Source: Neodiprion pinetum (lineage: Eukaryota; Arthropoda; Insecta; Hymenoptera; Diprionidae). Taken from it: a DNA stretch of 64,000 nucleotides. Made by a program: the position numbers and the translations under genes. This document shows positions 32,659-43,918 of the stretch, in pieces. The stretch is from positions 14,654,970 through 14,718,969 of the forward strand of contig NC_060237.1 of NCBI RefSeq assembly GCF_021155775.2, in the 5' to 3' direction. The notes under the pieces are model-generated. The model saw only the letters and a list, made by a program, of their open reading frames with translations, did not search any database and was not told where the DNA came from. The stretch's first letter is position 1, and each line of letters begins with the position of its first letter.

Positions 32659-34027
32659 TCTATCATCGCCTGTATTTTCACATTGTCTAACTCGACCGTG
32701 ATCTCGTCGTCCGTTGACGAGCGAGTCACTACATTCACCGACCTTACGTTACCGTCCGTCGTTTTCTCGCGTCCGTCACACTTCGCCGCGATATGCCCGA
32801 ACTTATTGCCCTTAGAACATTTTGGTCCGTCGTCTTTTTTCGGACAGTTACGCGCGAGATGCTCGTTCAAACCGCACCCGAAGCATCTTGCCGCTTTCTC
32901 GCCTCTCGATTTATCACTTTTATTGTCTTTCGTCACTACTTTCGACTTGTTTTTCTGCGTCTTACCATCGGTTTTTTCTTTCATCCGGTCGTATCGCTCG
33001 AGATTTTTTCTGAGCACGCCAATATTACACGCACTGTACAAAATTGACTTTGCCGCCTCGTCGTCTTGTATGCCGTCGATGATGTACTGCATCACGGCTT
33101 CTTCCTCGACGTCGCCTTGACTTGCGATTGTACTCATGGCGTAAACATACTGTCTCGGCGTTTCGTTCGCCTGTCTCTTGCTTTTTGACAGCTGTAAATG
33201 CACCAGGGCGCTGTTCGCTTTGGTTTCAAAAGACTTTTCTTCATCGACTTCCACGTTGTCAGTCCTTTTGGTAGAGCGATATATTGTTTCGCGGAAACTT
33301 TTAACAATCGTTTCGCGTAAATCACTCTCTGCAAATTGTCCCATTGTAACAACCCTGACATGTCCTCAAATTCGTCTATCCACTTTTCGACTTGCAACTT
33401 ATCGTCACCGGAAAAATAAGAGATACTTCCCTCGACGTCTTTTATCGTAAATAAACTCGGCATGTTGTGTTCGCGTCTCTCCATGCGGACTGTCCTTCTC
33501 CTTCGCCTACGTGCGTCGTTTCTCTCGACGCCACGTGCTGCTTCCCTTCCTTCTTCCGAGGTCTCCTTGTGGCGAGATGAGTCCGACGTCACGTCACTCC
33601 CTTCTTTATCGATCTCGTCTTCTGTATCGACTTCATCTCCATCGGTATCTCCATTGCCTTCTTTATTGACTTCTTTGTTTGTATCGCCTTCTTCGTCTGT
33701 ATCATCTCTTTCTTCATGTTGTCTCAATCGACTCATGTGTTCGGCTTTAATTCCCTTGGTCGACAAGCCCAACCTTCCCAACTGTTCTCTGAGCGTAATC
33801 ACTGTTGTCTTTGGTTTTGAAGACGCGGGAATTTTTTCCTTCGCGCCTCGTTTTGTTTTCGTTCCGACCTGCTCGCCCCCGTTTGTTCCGTCGTCGCTCT
33901 CTTTCAAGCCCGATGGTTGTGGGTCGTTCGCTTGCTTTGTTTGGTTGCTTGTTTCACCTCCTTTGTCCTCTGCGCCTTCTTTCGATCTTTCTGGCACCAT
34001 TATTGCGTCTTTTCTTACTTCTTGCAA
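32659..34027 (-). pseudogene. Gypsy B Gag and start of protease (frameshifted)
   Basis: The frame 34027-33134 has a charged, low-complexity N-terminus, a SAP-like helix pair (LREQLGRLGLSTKG), an Arg-rich stretch, and the Gag core (IKDVEGSISYFSGDD, KWIDEFED, QRVIYAKRLL). A frameshift near 33225 moves to the frame ending at 32659, with ALVHLQL, YVYAMSTIA, a CCHC knuckle (CFGCGLNEHLARNC), a degenerate second knuckle (CSKGNKFGHIAAKC, second Cys replaced by G) and AMIDTG, the protease active site. The Polinton begins exactly after this Gly codon region. Confidence 0.85.
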
Positions 34028-34355
34028 CTTTGTTGATAATTATGCGGCGTTGTTACCGATGATCACTCGCGACTTTATTTTTCGAATATTTTTTAACTCA
34101 ACGACTTCCTACTTGACCGCTTTTCGACACGGCACCTTTTCGAATCAATGATTTTCGACTTTATATCTTTAGACTCAAAGACTTTTCACCTAACGACTTT
34201 TGAATAAAAGGATTTTTGACTTGACGACGTTTCGAATCGACACGTTTTCCGATTTAGCAGCTTTCGACTTGACGACTTTACGACGTAACACCGTTTCGAC
34301 TTTTTCCACAATCTCAATCTTTTCGCGGTCACGGTTCCACTCGACATCTCAACGC

Positions 34356-34376
34356 GATCCCGGACGAGCCCCCCAT
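34356..34376 (-). promoter_or_regulatory. Primer-binding site of gypsy B (tRNA-Pro type)
   Basis: Read on the minus strand, TGGGGGGCTCGTCCGGGAT starts 2 bases after the 5' LTR. It is complementary to the 3' end of tRNA-Pro apart from one extra G in the G run. It would prime minus-strand cDNA synthesis. Confidence 0.7.
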
Positions 34377-34377
34377 A

Positions 34378-34598
34378 TGTGGGGTTTAAGGATTGTGAGG
34401 AGAATCACACACGAGAGGAGTTATGAGAAACTGAAAATAAAAATTGTTAACTTTATTGAAATACAAAGGAACGATAAAAACATAGCCCGTGTCTCCCTTT
34501 CACCGTGGTTCGGCATCAATTAACTCTCGTCAGGCTCGTCCCCACTCTCGTGCGACCGCTCAACCACGTCTTTACCGGGCCAGGGGCCCCGTCCCACA
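34378..34598 (-). repeat. 5' LTR of gypsy B
   Basis: 221 bp; TGTGGGG...CCCACA (TG...CA on either strand). Close match to 7834-8056. The flank is TATATATA. Confidence 0.9.
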
Positions 34599-34611
34599 TA
34601 TATATACATTA

Positions 34612-35910
34612 GGGTGGGCCAAAAAAAATGAGTATTTTTTTTTTACTTTACACTCTGAAAATTGGTTGCTAGATACGTCTAAAAAATTCTCACCAAATAT
34701 GAGCTCTTAATTTTGATAACAAGGTCCTCCGCTTTACAATTGTGCATTTTTTCCTGAGTATTAGAAACAAAAATTCATATCTCTTTGACAAATGTTAGTT
34801 GAGAAATATCTCTCCTCATATTCTTGTAGGAAATCGAACGCTCTACAAAAAAAGTCTCTTACAATTTTTTCGTAAACCTTACCGTTTAAAAGATATCAAA
34901 GCTTAAAGTTTGATTATTTTAAGAGAAATTTCTGTTTTGCTTATGAATTTTTTAACTCGCTTACAAAAAATTTTGATGAATTGCACAACTCATAGTTTTG
35001 TAGGAAATTAACTGCTCTACAAAAATGGTGTCTTATGATTTGTCGATTAAGTTAAGCGTTTAAAAGATATTCATCGTCAAACTTCAATGCATACTAATTT
35101 TAACAGTTTTTGATGAATAATTCGAAAAATTTCAATTTAATTTATAAGTTTCATGAAAATTTTAGTTTCTGTCATGAAAGTAACTACTGTAAAAGGTTTT
35201 TGTTTGAAAATTCATTTGAAATTCATCAATTTTAAAATCCCTGATTAAACAAAATGATTTGAAGGGTCTAAAAATCATTTAAAATGATTCAAATTTCAGA
35301 ATTTAAAGTACTGCTCCTTATGGGAGTTAAATTATTTCTAATTATGTTGTTTATTCCGGGATATTTTTATACATTCTATGTTTAATAATTCACTAATCTC
35401 AAATATATTGTTAATTATCTCTATGGCGTTTATATGGAAGTTTGACGATGAATATCTTTTAAACGCTTAACTTAATCGACAAATCATAAGACACCATTTT
35501 TGTAGAGCAGTTAATTTCCTACAAAACTGTGAGTTGTGCAATTCATCAAAATTTTTTGTAAGCAAGTTAAAAAATTCATAAGCAAAACAGAAATTTCTCT
35601 TAAAATAATCAAACTTTAAGCTTTGATATCTTTTAAACGGTAAGGTTTACGAAAAAATTGTAGGAGACCTTTTTTGTAGAGCGTTCGATTTCCTACAAGA
35701 ATATGAGGAGAGATATTTTTTAACGAACAGTTGTCAAAGAGATATGAATTTTTGTTTCTAATACTCAGGAAAAAATGCAAAATTGTAAAGCGGAGGACCT
35801 TGTTATCAAAATTAAGAGCTCATATTTGGTGAGAATTCTTTATAGGTATCTAGCAACCGATTTTCAGAGTATAAAGTAAAAAAAAAATACTCATTTTTTT
35901 TGGCCCACCC
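34612..35910. mobile_element. Fold-back element, about 480-bp arms
   Basis: Ends GGGTGGGCCAAAAAAAATGAG and its inverse, with TA at 34610-34611 and 35911-35912. The arms match over about 34612-35085 and 35428-35910, with a central 340-bp spacer. No coding capacity. The TA target suggests a Tc1/mariner-mobilised MITE, though the long arms are unusual. Confidence 0.85.
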
Positions 35911-35944
35911 TAATATACATACATATACATGTATATATATATAT

Positions 35945-37766
35945 ATATATATAGGGTGACCACGATAAAGTGTCCACCCCCTTCCAAAATCTAGCCGTGT
36001 GATGATTTGAGAAATTTTTTGCGTGATTTTCAGAGGATTTGCGACGATCTCTCTGATAGCGAAGTCGGAATTTTTTTGGAAACAAATGTTTCTGCACGCG
36101 AAAAAAAAATTTTCGATTTCGGGACCAAAAATAGGGTTTAATTTTTTTTCTGAAAATACGCAAAATCCTGAGTGCGGATATCAAAAATTTTCCGGGATTC
36201 GTCAAACCAATCACCCAGAAATAAATCTCAAAATTCGAACTTTTTGTCGAAAATTCGGTACCAACTGGCCGAACAGGTGGAATTGAAATATCTGGCAAAA
36301 TGGACCAGCGCCAACTTCACCCGAGTCCAGGTAGCGGTATGCGATATGTCATTGACGATTCTGCGCGATGAGTTTCGTTGGACTGACTTTCTCTGTTTGC
36401 AGCTAGGTGAGCAGCAAGATAAGTAGTTTGAAAATATCTGCATTGAGAGAAGCGTGACAAAAACGTCCGCATTTGAAATTATCAATGATAATTAACACGA
36501 AAGCAGCATAACGGGAGGTTAACAAGCATTTTGTTATCATCGGTTGCCAGTGACAACCGTTGTAGCACGGAGGTTAGCGAACGCTCGCGCGTGGCCGATC
36601 CGGCCGATCAAGATCCCGCTATTACCGTTTGACGACGCGGCGACGTCGAGATGATGTAGCGCAAAAATTGAAATTCTTTCGAAAATGATCATCGAATCAT
36701 CCCGATTTCGTCAAAGTGCAGCATTATTGACAAAGGCTTATCACTCTTATTTTACACAAAAATGATTTGAAGAAACGAACAGAATCCAGCCGAATTTTTA
36801 CAGTGTATTGCTTGTTCGTCGCAAAATTCTAGGTCAGTTTATTTATATTCTGGAGAACGATGCGCGAAAATTGGTTAATTCTGACACCGTGTATTTACTT
36901 TCGTACGTCGAATATTTTCGCGGCAACAAAGCACATGGGTGGCCGACTTTTCTGTGATTCTAGTAGTAACAATGAGCGCAATATTGCCACGACCCAGCGT
37001 TATTTTCACGCAATGATCAAACCGGGGACAGTAAACCACGGTTCGAAATTATTTTCGATGAAAATATGCCGTTGCATTCTGGAATTTCGTTAATTGTCCG
37101 ACAAATTGATACGTAATGCGTAAGAACGAAATGACTCGCATTTGTTTAGAACGAAACCCTTGCATTGCTCTTTACTTCAATACGAAAATCGTACTATTCT
37201 TATCCAGATGACATAAGTATGTACGAAGCACGACAGGCTGAGGTATCGTTAAAGTACGGCGTAAGTATGGCCGATGTTATGACAGAAGTAGAAGCATGAA
37301 GGAATAATCGTCAGGTTATGATTCATCTACCTTTTACCTGTGATTTTTCCATTTCGTGGGCGACAAAGACAGTATTTTTTCGTAAATGCGATCGCCACGC
37401 TTCACTTTCCATTTCAATTCAATGACAGTTCGTTAATGACAATAATTAGCAAACTAATATTGAGTTTGTAAACCGATGCAGAGATTTGATACTTAATTCT
37501 ATACAATTCCTTACAGATATGGTAATACAAATGTTTGATTGGTTTTTACATGTGCAATGAAATATTTTGTTTCATTCAAAATATGTACAATGCGTAAATT
37601 CGGGAATCCGTTATTTTTTCGGATCGCGCATAGTATTGCACAACAGAATTATGCACCTTCGATACTCCTCTTATGTTAATCCGTCCTCCTCACTGAAAAT
37701 TTTTTCAACGAATGCTGAAATTTACAGAGACGCGGGCATAATATTTGCAATGTTGCCCGCTACATT
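35945..37766. other. Unassigned DNA with one element-like end
   Basis: A TA microsatellite (35935-35953) leads into TAGGGTGACCACGATAAAG, which looks like the terminus of a DNA element, but no inverse partner is in the window. The rest holds only short chance frames; I see no gene, splice-site chain or repeat up to 37766. Confidence 0.4.
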
Positions 37767-37990
37767 TCATACATTGAATAATGCGTAATTACTTTTCACT
37801 GCGTAATAAATATTCTCCGGCATTGCTTCGTGTTTGCCTTTCCCGGTTGGACTCATCTCTGTCAAACTATCGTTGTCTAAGATGATTTTGAAGAGTGCTC
37901 GGTTCGTTTCTATCCGACTCTTGTACATAATCTCTGTGACGGCGGCCATTTGCACATTGTCAACCCACACGTCGTACCCTATGCTTGACC
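37767..37990 (-). CDS. Possible BEN-domain-like exon
   Basis: A minus-strand frame of about 70 codons reads GYDVWVDNVQMAAV, RALFKIILDNDSLTEM, SPTGKGKHEAMPENI and YYAVKSNY. The R-x-LF...L...L...S-x-TGKG...x-AM/LD-x-x-(I/V) pattern recalls the C-terminal half of BEN domains, DNA-binding modules of chromatin proteins and some viral proteins. An AG acceptor-like site (AAGCATAG) ends at about 37981. No ATG and no neighbouring exons were recognised, so it could be an orphan exon, a fragment or chance. Confidence 0.35.
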
Positions 37991-38400
37991 GTACTTGATG
38001 ACAATTTAAAAATGATGATTATCTTATCAAAATTAGTGACCATTTAGTGTAAAAGTATTACCAACAGATCGTTTTCCGCTACTCGGTGCTGTTACTTTCA
38101 GGACAATTTGAAAAGTGTTCCATGAATTCGTTTGGTTAACGCATTTATTCGTTTCTTTGTTTTAATTGCGACTGTAGTCACAGTTTCATAACGTAGCTAC
38201 ACAACATTTTGTTAAAGACATTGAATTGATGCATTATTTACTAAAAATTTAATGCATTATGAAACGGACGCAGCATTATTGTGAATGGTGTATTTTTTCA
38301 CAGATCACGAGTGCACCACCTCGACATACAAGTTTAAATTTCTGAATCGACGTGATCTGAGATACTGTATTCGTGCGTGTACATATAATTATTTTTAATT
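37991..38400. other. Non-coding stretch
   Basis: About 400 bp without any supported feature. Confidence 0.4.
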
Positions 38401-38552
38401 ACTGAATTTATTTATTTATTCATTTATTCATTCATTCATTCATTTAATTATTCATTGATTGATTCATTTATTTATTCATTGATTCATTCATTGATTTATT
38501 CATTTATTTATTCATTCATTTACTTATTCATTTATTTATTTATTTTCTTTTC
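38401..38552. repeat. (ATTT)/(ATTC)-type microsatellite
   Basis: A mixed tetranucleotide tract of TTTA, TTCA and TTGA units over about 150 bp. Confidence 0.9.
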
Positions 38553-38639
38553 TTTGCGTATGGCCAAATCGGTGGGGAAATCCTTTATGGACCACCCCAG
38601 GTAGGGTACCGTCACTCCCAGGAGTGTGGGACTCGCCTT

Positions 38640-39960
38640 ACGGAATACCCACTAGAACCACCACCAAAAACCGTTCCTTGCTGTCGTCCACACCCCACGG
38701 AACTGTCGTCGTACCTGTTTTTGAGAATCAAATATCACGATTAGAACAATACGAGGCAAATATTTTGATAAAATTAAATCTAACAAACGGATGTGAACTA
38801 GACTTTTCACCATTTTCGTGACACCATTCTCGCGTTACAGAAACGCTGAAACTCAGGTTTATTTGCAATAAGATTCATCAGAGTTCAGTAGTATTCAATA
38901 CGAGCCTGTAGGAAAAAGAAACTTGTCTTGTATTTCATTTCTGGTCTCGTTCTGTGTTTTCGTCCGCCAAAAGCCATTCCTAGCTGTCGTCCACACCACA
39001 TGGAATTGTCGTCGCATCTGTTTTTGAGAATCAAATATGAGGATTAGAAAAATACGAGGCACATATTTTGATAATATTTGATTTGACATTTTTGAAACTA
39101 CAGATGCAGTTTAACGTGCATCAAAAACAAGCGAATGTGCACTCGACTTTTTACGATTTTCGTGACACTATTCTCGCATTACAGAAACGCTGAAGCTCAA
39201 ATTTCTTCGTAATAAGAGTCAATCATTAGAGTTTTGTAATGTTTAATACGAGCGTTTAATAGAAAGAAACTTGTCTTGCATTTCATTTCTCGTCTCGTTC
39301 TGTGTTATCGTCCGCCAAAAGCCATTCCTAGCTGTCGTCCACACCACATGAAATTGTCGTCGCATCTGTTTTTGAGAATCAAATATGAGGATTAGAAAAA
39401 TACGAGGCACATATTTTGATAAAATTTGATTTGACATTTTTGAAACTACAGATGCAGTTTAACGTGCATCAAAAACAAGCGAAAGTGCACTCGACTTTTT
39501 ACGATTTTCGTGACACTATTCTCGCATTACAGAAACGCTGAAGCTCAAATTTCTTCGCAATAAGAATCAATCATTAGAGTTTTGTAGTGTTTAATACGAG
39601 CGTTTAATAAAAAGAAACTTGTCTTGCGTTTCACGTCTGATTTTGCCAGCTCTTCGTGTCCGCCGATAGCCGTACCTTGCTTATCCTCGAGATCCCACGG
39701 GACTATCGTCTAACCTATTTTCAACATTAAACAGCACAATAAGAAAAATACGAGGTGCCTTTTTGATGATAACGATTCCTATGTTATTCAAACATCATAT
39801 ACAGTTTTGTGTGCGGTAGCAAACAAAGAGAGTTTTGACGTCCCACCACTTCTGTTATATTATTTTCACACATCCGAGGATTTTTTTTTTAAACCCTCTA
39901 AATAACAATAATAATAATTCATGACAGTTTCGCCTTGTCAATCATTGAAGATTTGTAAAA
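38640..39960. repeat. Tandem array, about 348-bp unit, four diverged copies
   Basis: Copies 2 and 3 are nearly identical and 348 bp apart (the CGTCCGCCAAAAGCC block at 38960 and 39308). Copy 1 (CTTGCTGTCGTCCACACCCC near 38680) and copy 4 (CCGTACCTTGCTTATCCTCG near 39670) are partial and diverged. Each unit has the GTTTTTGAGAATCAAATAT, AAATACGAGGCA and GTGACACTATTCTCG blocks. The array abuts the 3' end of the transposase gene. Confidence 0.85.
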
Positions 39961-39978
39961 AGAATCATATCTCACATT

Positions 39979-42900
39979 TCATTCCTGGTTCCGTTGCCTG
40001 AGGAGATGCTCGATGTGCCCTCCGTTCTGCTGGACAGTGAGTGCGAGCCGTTTCCGTATCGACCCTCGCACCCGTTGCATCTCCCTAACAGGAATAGCGG
40101 CACACGCTTCGGCGATGCGGTGACGCATGTCGTGTTTTGTTGTGGAGGCCCGTTCGTAGACGATTTCCTTGACTCTACTCCAGAACCAGAAATCACAGAC
40201 GGTGAGATCTGGTGAGCGCGCTGGCCACATAACCGGACCTCTCGTACCGATCCAGCGCTCTGGGAACATGGCGTCCAGGATTGCCTTGTTCGCGTTACTG
40301 TTGTGGGCAGGGGCCCCGTCCTGCTGCCACCAAACCTGGTCCATACGGATGGGGTTTCCGTCCATCAGGCGGGGGTGTTCCTCGGTGAGTACGGTCGTGT
40401 ACTTGGCTGACGTGAGATTTCCGTCGAGGAAAATGGGCCCGAGGATCCTGTCCTGTAATACTCCAACCCAGACGTGGAGCTTCCAACGGTGCTGGTTGTC
40501 CTGTTCGACGATCCAGTATGGGTTTTCCGGAGCCCACCAACGACAGTTCTGCTTGTTGACGAGTTCGAGGTTCGTGAACAGCGCTTCGTCCGTGAAGCAC
40601 ACGTTCCTGAAGAAATCGGGATCCTCCTGCAGACGCTCCAGTCCCCAGCGACAGTACGTCAGTCTTCGTTCGGCATCACCTGGGCACAGCTTTTGCACCG
40701 GCTGGTACTTGAACGGACGGTTCAGCTCGCGTGCGATTTTTCTCACAGATTCTCGAGGAACCTCTGTAGGGAATTAATTACTTCTTTTAGAAAGCACGAA
40801 GAGACAATTATCGCATTGACCCCTAAATATACGTTGAATTTGTGTCCAGGATTGTCTCGTCTCTAATAAATCTCACCCAACAGAACGAGGTATGACTTGG
40901 TAATAAAATTTCGCATCAAACCGACGGGGAAATATCTCGCCGAACTGACGAGTCAATGGATTTTCGGCTTAATTACAATTCACCTGAATGAATGTAAAAT
41001 AACTTGATTAATGAGTATTAACTAAATCACTAAATATAACTGAAATGTTGAGAACTAACTGAGACACAACTGAATTACGGAAAATCAAATCAAGTATATG
41101 GGCTATTCCGCGTCAATCGGATCAGTCATCTCTCAGATATTTTTTTAATTCGGCATGTGGATTGTGTGGAAGAAGTTAGATTCTTGTGCCAATGCGCGAA
41201 TCTCATAATGCAAAATTCGATTTTTTATTAACAATAACAAATTAGACTCCCATTTTTTTCAAAAATTCATAACTTTGGCAAAGAATTAGATACAATATAT
41301 TTTTTTTTCAAATTACGCGGAAAGCTCCATAGAATTAAAAAAAAATACGAAACGGTAAAAAAAAGTTGTTATCAATTGTTTATTTAACAATTAATTTCTC
41401 AAAGATTTTTAAAACAGTAACTGACACGATCAAAAAATTTTTTTTAAATTCCGCCATGTTCCTTGAACTGTACTACAACCTGTGAATTAATTCCAGAGAG
41501 GTGTTTTTTTTTGTTTTCGAGTTAAAAATCATTAAAGGTGTCGATGCGCATGAAGTTGCGGCGAGCCGAGTCTCTACGTAATGGCGGGCGGCCGGTTGCC
41601 GTCCACCGCTACACCGCGGTGGCGTCGCAGGGTTATTTCAGTCATTTTCACGATGTAGGACACGATTGGAGAATCTGAAAAAAATACTGTACCTTCACAA
41701 GGCCTGCTCAAAGCGATAAGTGAAGTTTCAAAAATGTGTTTTTATTTTAAAATAAGTAGCAAGTTATGTAATTATTATCATTTATGTGCCCTTCCATGGT
41801 GTATAACCGTTATTTTGAATCTCTGTAATAAAAAAACGGTGAAAAACACATTCCTGAAACTTCACTTATCGCTTTGAGCAGGCCTTGTGAAGCTACAGTA
41901 TTTTTTTCAGATTCTTCAATCATGTCCTACATTGTGAAAATGACTCTAAAATAACGCTACGAGGCCACCGCGGGGTAGCGGTGGACGGCAACCGGCCGCC
42001 TGCCAATACGTAGAGACTCGGCGCGCCGCAATTTCATGCGCATCGACACCTTTAATGATTTTTTACTCGAAAACGAAGAAGAACACCCCTCTGGAATTAA
42101 TTTACAGGTTGTAGTACAGTTCAAGGAACATGTCAGAATTATAAAAAATTTTTTTGATCGTGTCAGTCACTGTTTTAAAAATCTCTGAAAAATTAATTGT
42201 CAAATAAACAATTGATAACAACTGTTTTTTACCGTTTCGTATTTTTTTTGGAATTCTATGGAGCTTTCCGCGTAATTTGAAAAAAAAATATGTTGTATCT
42301 AATTTTTTGCCAAAGTTATGAATTTTTGAAAAAAATGGGAGTCTAATTTGGTATTGTTAATAAAAAATCGAATTTTGCATTATGAGATTCGCGCTTTGGC
42401 ACAAAAATCTAAATCCTCCCACATAATCCACATGTCAAATTAAAAAAATATCTCAGACATGACTGATTCGGTTGACGCAGAATAGCCCATATTCAAATAA
42501 CTTTGGGTTCATGCCAGAATTATATGTTTACAGAGAGTAAAAATTGAATGAAAATGTGAAATAAAGTAGAGTTAAGAAAAAGAATTTGAATTAATTGGAA
42601 TCGCGATAGAACGAATTCAAAACTTTTCAACCTCACTTGAATTAGCGTGAATTATCAAGAATTGAAATTTATGAATTAAAACGAATCAAGTTGAATCATA
42701 TGAATCTACCTCACTTAAAAGAATTGATTTCAAATGAGAAAATTAAGTTAAACTACATTAATTTATTCAGATTAATTCAACTCAAACAATTACCGTGTTA
42801 CTCAAATCTCGAATTATTTCCCCCTCGCATGAAACGAACAGTTCAGGTTGCCCGCGCACCATTGATTTCAATGTGAATAACTAAAATACGGTTAATTCTG

Positions 42901-43737
42901 GTCAGTTGGAAATTTCTGGAAACGCCGGAAGCAATATTTAAAAAATCATCTAATCACGGGGTCGATCTGAAATTGATGAAAACACGAAATTGAATTTTTT
43001 AGCGTTCTCACAGATCCTGGAAAAGGTTTGGATGTTCTTCACCCTGAAGCGGATACACGGAAAAATGTTGCACGGCAATTGGTAGTTTTATAGACACTAT
43101 TGCGTCAAAAAAATTCAAGAAAACCAATAATAGAGAGTGTTGAAATTAGCGAATTTGGCACGGAATGCCCCATACGTACATCTCAGAATAAATTAAATTG
43201 AGAGAAAATATTGCGAAGATAAAAGAAACGTACGCAGTGTCCTTGCGAGGCGTCTGAGGCTCTGTCTTCCGTTTTCCTGGACGGCGGGTTCCACCGCTGC
43301 TCGGACTGGGCCATCCCGCACCGGCTTGATGCGCTGCTCTCGTGCCCGCTTCAGCACGCCGTGCTCCTGCTCCGTTGCCGCCAGCCTAGAGATGAAGTTT
43401 CGCATACTCGAATCATACATTGTTGCAAAGTTTCACAGGCATCGGCTTCTTGCAGGAAAAAAATTGACGTAGCCGACAGTTATGTCGCATAAATGTTTAA
43501 AATATATTATCCAGGGCAATGCGCGCAAGCTGCATAGAGTTCTAGTGCAAATTAACACGATTATGCAATTCTGAAAATTATTTCATTGCGAACATTGTAC
43601 CTTCGAAAAGACTGCCTCGACGGTGGCTGCCCGTCCTCCGGGAATCGCTCTCGGTACATCCTCGCCGATCCTGTAAAGTTGTTCCCGGTCTCCGCCAGTA
43701 TCCGATGCATCCTGGTCGTCCGCACGTCCCTGTCCAT
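39979..43737 (-). CDS. DD41D Tc1/mariner-family transposase, three exons
   Basis: Exon 1 is 43737-43601, exon 2 is 43385-43234, exon 3 is 40763-39979. Introns have GTACAA...CTCTAG and GTACGT...CTACAG ends and keep the frame (phase 2 and phase 1). Coding total is 1,074 nt, 357 residues, no stop, the same length as the transposase at 27206. N-terminal: ARMYRERFPEDGQPPSRQSF then LRRLARTL and VPRESVRKIARELN, a paired helix-turn-helix. Core: D in CFTDEALF, D in WQQDGAPAH and D in SPDLTVCDF, 41 residues between the last two. It ends VQQNGGHIEHLLRQ. Element termini were not found. Intron 2 is 2.47 kb and carries a nested fold-back element. Confidence 0.8.
40764..41096. repeat. Intron 2 left flank, related to palindrome arms
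   Basis: About 40920-41090 resembles 25215-25390 (and 45050-45200): shared order of TCGCCGAACTGACGAGTCAATGG, CAATTCACCTGA, AAATAACTTGATTAATGAG and TGAAAT...GAG...TGAGA blocks, diverged throughout. So the intron contains an older relative of the arm sequence of the two giant palindromes. Confidence 0.6.
41099..42489. mobile_element. Fold-back element with about 645-bp arms, inside a transposase intron
   Basis: Ends TGGGCTATTCCGCGTCAA and inverse (TTGACGCAGAATAGCCCA), with TA at 41097-41098 and 42490-42491. The arms are about 41099-41743 and 41845-42489, with a roughly 100-bp spacer. Each arm contains a GC-rich block (GGCGGGCGGCCGGTTGCCG). No coding capacity. Confidence 0.85.
42492..42870. repeat. 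Intron 2 right flank, related to palindrome arms
   Basis: Continues the relationship after the fold-back element: CAAATAACTTTGGGTTCATGCC, TATGTTTACAGAGAG and AATTCAACTCAAA...TTATTTCC...CTCGC blocks correspond in order to 25400-25720. It shows the fold-back element interrupted a pre-existing copy of the arm sequence. Confidence 0.6.
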
Positions 43738-43918
43738 CTTAATCTCTGATTTTCTAGTACAATTATTCTAACAATACAGCTACAGTAAATCAACGGTGGT
43801 AAGATTATTGGTAAAATAAAAATATTCTTTAACAGCTAACTACGCTACAGTTAAACGTGTAAAATTAACAATTCTCACAACACTTCATGGCAACTTAACG
43901 ATTATAAACGTAATGAGA

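Larger units (their letters stand above)
7834..34598 (-). mobile_element. Ty3/gypsy retrotransposon B (minus strand), split by a Polinton
   Basis: Two near-identical LTRs of about 221-223 bp (7834-8056 and 34378-34598) enclose gag (right) and pol (left), both on the minus strand. Subtracting the 21,581-bp Polinton plus one 6-bp target copy leaves about 5.2 kb, a normal size for Ty3/gypsy. Gag ends and Pol restarts inside the protease active-site motif D-T-G, exactly where the Polinton ends lie. A tRNA-Pro-like primer-binding site follows the 5' LTR. Pol and Gag have several stops and frameshifts, so the element is dead. Confidence 0.9.

Noticed and set aside
33462..34151. 229-codon plus-strand frame, Ser/Leu/Pro rich
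   Set aside because: Antisense shadow of the acidic and basic low-complexity region of Gag B; no domain visible.
38401..39960. Regular repeats as a possible CRISPR array
   Set aside because: The units are direct tandem repeats of about 348 bp without spacers, in a eukaryotic transposon-rich context.
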